Assembly (NCBI RefSeq): GCF_014490745.1 | Contig: NZ_LZEU01000001.1 | Coordinates: 248,001 to 312,000, forward strand | Origin: Pseudomonas alcaligenes | Lineage (GTDB): Bacteria > Pseudomonadota > Gammaproteobacteria > Pseudomonadales > Pseudomonadaceae | Reading direction: 5' to 3' | DNA: 64,000 nucleotides | In this document: positions 61,986 to 64,000 of the stretch, one piece after another | Layout: the number at the start of each line of letters is the position of its first letter | Numbering within the stretch: position 1 is the stretch's first letter | The notes under the pieces: generated by a model | Seen by the model: the letters and a program-made list of their open reading frames with translations, nothing else | What the model was told of the DNA's origin: nothing | The model's database searches: none | Translations under genes and position numbers: made by a program

Positions 61986-62548
61986 GCGTGGCCGGCCTGG
62001 GCGGTGAGCAGGCTGAGGTTGACCCCCAGGCGCGCGGCGGCGGCGCCCAGGCGCTGCTCGGCCGGCGTGTCGAAGAGGATGGCGCTGTCGGCCGGGCAGG
62101 TCAGCCAGGCGTTGTCGGCCAGCTCGGCCTCCAGCTGGCCGGCTTCCCAGCCGGCATAGCCGAGGGTGATCAGGTGTCTGTCCGGGCCGCTGCCGTCGGC
62201 GATGGCGAACAGCACGTCCTGGGAGGTCGACAGGGCCAGTTCGCCCAGCTCCAGGGTGGCCTGGAAGCTGTGCCCGGCAGGGTGCAGGACGAAGCCGCGG
62301 TCGGTCTGCACCGGGCCGCCGGCGAAGATCGGCAGGCTCTGGCAGCGGGCCGGCGGCAGGTCGTCGGGGCGCAGCTGCTCGAGCACGTCGGCCAGGCACA
62401 GGTCGTTCGGCCGGTTGATCACCAGGCCCATGGCACCCTGTTCGTTGTGTTCGACCAGGTAGGTGACGGTCTGCGCAAAATTCGGATCGGCCATGTGCGG
62501 CATGGCGATCAGGAAGTGGTGCTTGAGGTAACTGGCGACGGTTTTCAT
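61982..62548 (-). CDS. algH: YqgE/AlgH family protein
   Basis: A 188-residue YqgE/AlgH protein: [20 protein letters not shown] at the start, [11 protein letters not shown] and the [17 protein letters not shown] stretch. In P. aeruginosa AlgH influences alginate and other virulence genes by an unknown mechanism. Start ATG 62548 is chosen by family similarity. Conserved next to ruvX. Confidence 0.92.
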   Translation of the reverse strand: MKTVASYLKHHFLIAMPHMADPNFAQTVTYLVEHNEQGAMGLVINRPNDLCLADVLEQLRPDDLPPARCQSLPIFAGGPVQTDRGFVLHPAGHSFQATLELGELALSTSQDVLFAIADGSGPDRHLITLGYAGWEAGQLEAELADNAWLTCPADSAILFDTPAEQRLGAAAARLGVNLSLLTAQAGHA

Positions 62549-62600
62549 GGCGCTAGTTTCGACCCTGTTGCCGTCGGCTTCAAGCGTTGTGCGGTCGCGG

Positions 62601-63497
62601 TCAGTTGCTGGACAGGCGGTCGCCGCGCTCGAAGCGCCAGGTGCGGATGATTTCCAGGCGGTCGATGTCGGCCAGATCGCCGGTGAACGGGGCGAACGGC
62701 GCGGCCAGGCGCACGATGCGCAGGGCGGCCTGATCCAGCACCGTCTGACCGGATGACTCCAGCACCTGCACCTCGTAGATGGTGCCGTCACGGTTGATCG
62801 ACACCAGCAGGCGCAGGCTGCCGTAGACGCGCTGGCGGCGGGCTTCCTCGGGGTAGTTGAGGTTGCCGACGCGCTCGACCTTCTTGCGCCAGTCGTTCTT
62901 GTACCAGGCGCCCTTGTCGCGCATGGTCGAGGCAGCGTTCAGGCGCAGGATCTTCGGCCGTTTGGCGTAGCGCTGCACGTCCTCGGCCAGATCCGCTTCC
63001 AGGCTGGCGATTTCCGCCGACAGCTGGGTGCTGTCGAACACCGGCGCCGGCTGGGCGTCGGGTTGCGGTTCGTCTTCCTTGTGCCGGGTGGCGACTTTCT
63101 GCGGCTGCGGCATGCGGGTGGCGACGGCGGCCTTGGTGGTCGCTTCCTTGCGCTGGCTCGGTGGCGGCGCCGCGGCCGGGGTGACCTTGTTCACCTGGGT
63201 GTCCTGGAAGGGTGCCTGGTGGGTGGTCTTGGGGATGGCCTTCTTGTCCAGGCTGCCGCTGCCCTGCTGGTTGTTCTGCGCCAGGTAATCGGCGTCCTTG
63301 GGCTTCTCTTCGCTCTTGAAGGTGGCCAGGGTGATTTCCAGGCTCTTGCTGATCGTCCCCGGCTTGGCCAGGGTGAAGCTGACGCCGAGGATCAGCGCCA
63401 GGTGCAGGATGGTGGCGACGAACAGGGTGAAGCCCAGCCGGTCGGCCGGGCGGACACCGCTGCTGGGCAGTTCGGGCGGGAGGGTGGCTGCGTTCAT
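62601..63497 (-). CDS. tonB3: TonB-family energy-transducing protein (TonB3-like)
   Basis: Inner-membrane anchored protein of 298 residues. The N-terminal TM is about 22-43 (LGFTLFVATILHLALILGVS). A proline/lysine/alanine-rich periplasmic linker follows, then the C-terminal TonB domain (YPEEARRQRVYGSLRLLVSI, VLESSGQTVLDQAALRIVRL). Position between algH and gshB matches tonB3 of P. aeruginosa, linked there to twitching motility. It might also serve the TonB-dependent receptor at 23689, but that is speculation. Confidence 0.88.
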   Translation of the reverse strand: MNAATLPPELPSSGVRPADRLGFTLFVATILHLALILGVSFTLAKPGTISKSLEITLATFKSEEKPKDADYLAQNNQQGSGSLDKKAIPKTTHQAPFQDTQVNKVTPAAAPPPSQRKEATTKAAVATRMPQPQKVATRHKEDEPQPDAQPAPVFDSTQLSAEIASLEADLAEDVQRYAKRPKILRLNAASTMRDKGAWYKNDWRKKVERVGNLNYPEEARRQRVYGSLRLLVSINRDGTIYEVQVLESSGQTVLDQAALRIVRLAAPFAPFTGDLADIDRLEIIRTWRFERGDRLSSN

Positions 63498-63584
63498 CGG
63501 GTACCGGCAGACATCAGATTGCCGCGCAGTCTGCCGGCTCGCCATGGCTGCCGGCAAGCGCGATGCGCCAAGCTGCCACCTGCT

Positions 63585-64000
63585 TCAAGCTTTCGCGGCG
63601 CGGCCGCTGGCCTGCAGCTTGGCGGCGATGGCGTCCATCAGGCGTTCGCCGATGCGGGTGTCGAAGGCCTTGTCGATTTCGCGGATGCAGGTTGGGCTGG
63701 TCACGTTGATTTCGGTCAGGTGCTCGCCGATCACGTCCAGGCCGACGAACAGCAGGCCTTTCTCGCGCAGCACCGGGCCGACTTCGGCAGCGATCCAGCG
63801 GTCGCGCTCGGTCAGTGGACGGGCCTCGCCGGTGCCGCCGGCGGCCAGGTTGCCGCGGGTTTCGCCCTGCGCCGGGATACGTGCCAGGCAGTAGGGCACC
63901 GGTTCGCCGTCGATCATCAGGATGCGCTTGTCGCCGTCCTTGATTCCCGGCAGGTAGCCCTGCGCCATGCATTGCTGGGTGCCGTGAGCGGTCAGGGTCT
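63585..64000 (-). CDS. gshB: Glutathione synthetase GshB, C-terminal part (5' end beyond window)
   Basis: ATP-grasp enzyme joining gamma-glutamylcysteine and glycine. The visible 138 codons run from [20 protein letters not shown] to the stop at 63585, with [20 protein letters not shown] and the metal/ATP segment [20 protein letters not shown]. The N-terminal half lies past the right edge. Confidence 0.95.
   Translation of the reverse strand, partial: TLTAHGTQQCMAQGYLPGIKDGDKRILMIDGEPVPYCLARIPAQGETRGNLAAGGTGEARPLTERDRWIAAEVGPVLREKGLLFVGLDVIGEHLTEINVTSPTCIREIDKAFDTRIGERLMDAIAAKLQASGRAAKA

Overview
The window looks like chromosome of a Pseudomonas. It is GC-rich, and it carries the genus-typical order pyrC'-pyrB-pyrR-ruvX-yqgE-tonB-gshB at the right end, an lsfA-ssuEADCBF sulfonate operon, an OprE/OprD porin pair and a desA-type desaturase. 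The species cannot be fixed by eye. No rRNA, tRNA, CRISPR array, integrase or intact insertion sequence was seen.

Layout. Positions 1-4632 hold a cystine/D-cysteine block: tcyL (cut by the window edge), tcyJ, dcyD, then a broken rhodanese and a broken cysteine desulfurase. Positions 4877-14054 are a cyanophycin-utilisation cluster: two exported cyanophycinases (one ending in three SLH-like motifs), an OprD-family porin, two periplasmic amino-acid-type binding proteins, an M14/AstE-like hydrolase that probably splits beta-Asp-Arg, and an RpiR regulator. Positions 14261-27430 are an organosulfur region. A seven-gene minus-strand operon encodes an FMNH2-type monooxygenase, two DszB-like desulfinase homologues, an MFS transporter, two SsuC-like permeases and an SsuB-like ATPase. 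It is followed by a class II aldolase-like gene, a binding protein, a TonB-dependent receptor and a SfnR-like sigma-54 activator. Positions 27513-33185 hold a TauD relic, two tandem LysR genes, a GST, a three-domain flavin/iron-sulfur reductase and two small genes.

Positions 33207-37775 are a taurine operon with duplicated tauA. Positions 38079-40400 hold a small serine hydrolase, a degenerate sigma-54 activator-like ATPase and a GST. Positions 40728-53605 hold an OprE porin, an unrelated kinase/response regulator/GspE-like ATPase operon, sbp, lsfA and ssuEADCBF. Positions 53916-58674 hold desA, a CASTOR/POLLUX-like channel protein and a BdlA-like two-PAS chemoreceptor. Housekeeping genes fill the rest.

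How it fits together. Most of 1-53605 is a sulfur-starvation island: import and oxidative desulfonation of cystine, taurine, alkanesulfonates and, by inference, sulfones or sulfinates, releasing sulfite. Many of the proteins contain no cysteine or methionine beyond the initiator, which suggests expression when sulfur is short. Upstream regions share AT-rich modules, and two operons have good -24/-12 (sigma-54) promoters near the SfnR-like gene. The strongest candidate for an undescribed system is the sigma-54-linked operon at 14261-21156 with paired DszB-like proteins, one keeping and one lacking the catalytic cysteine.
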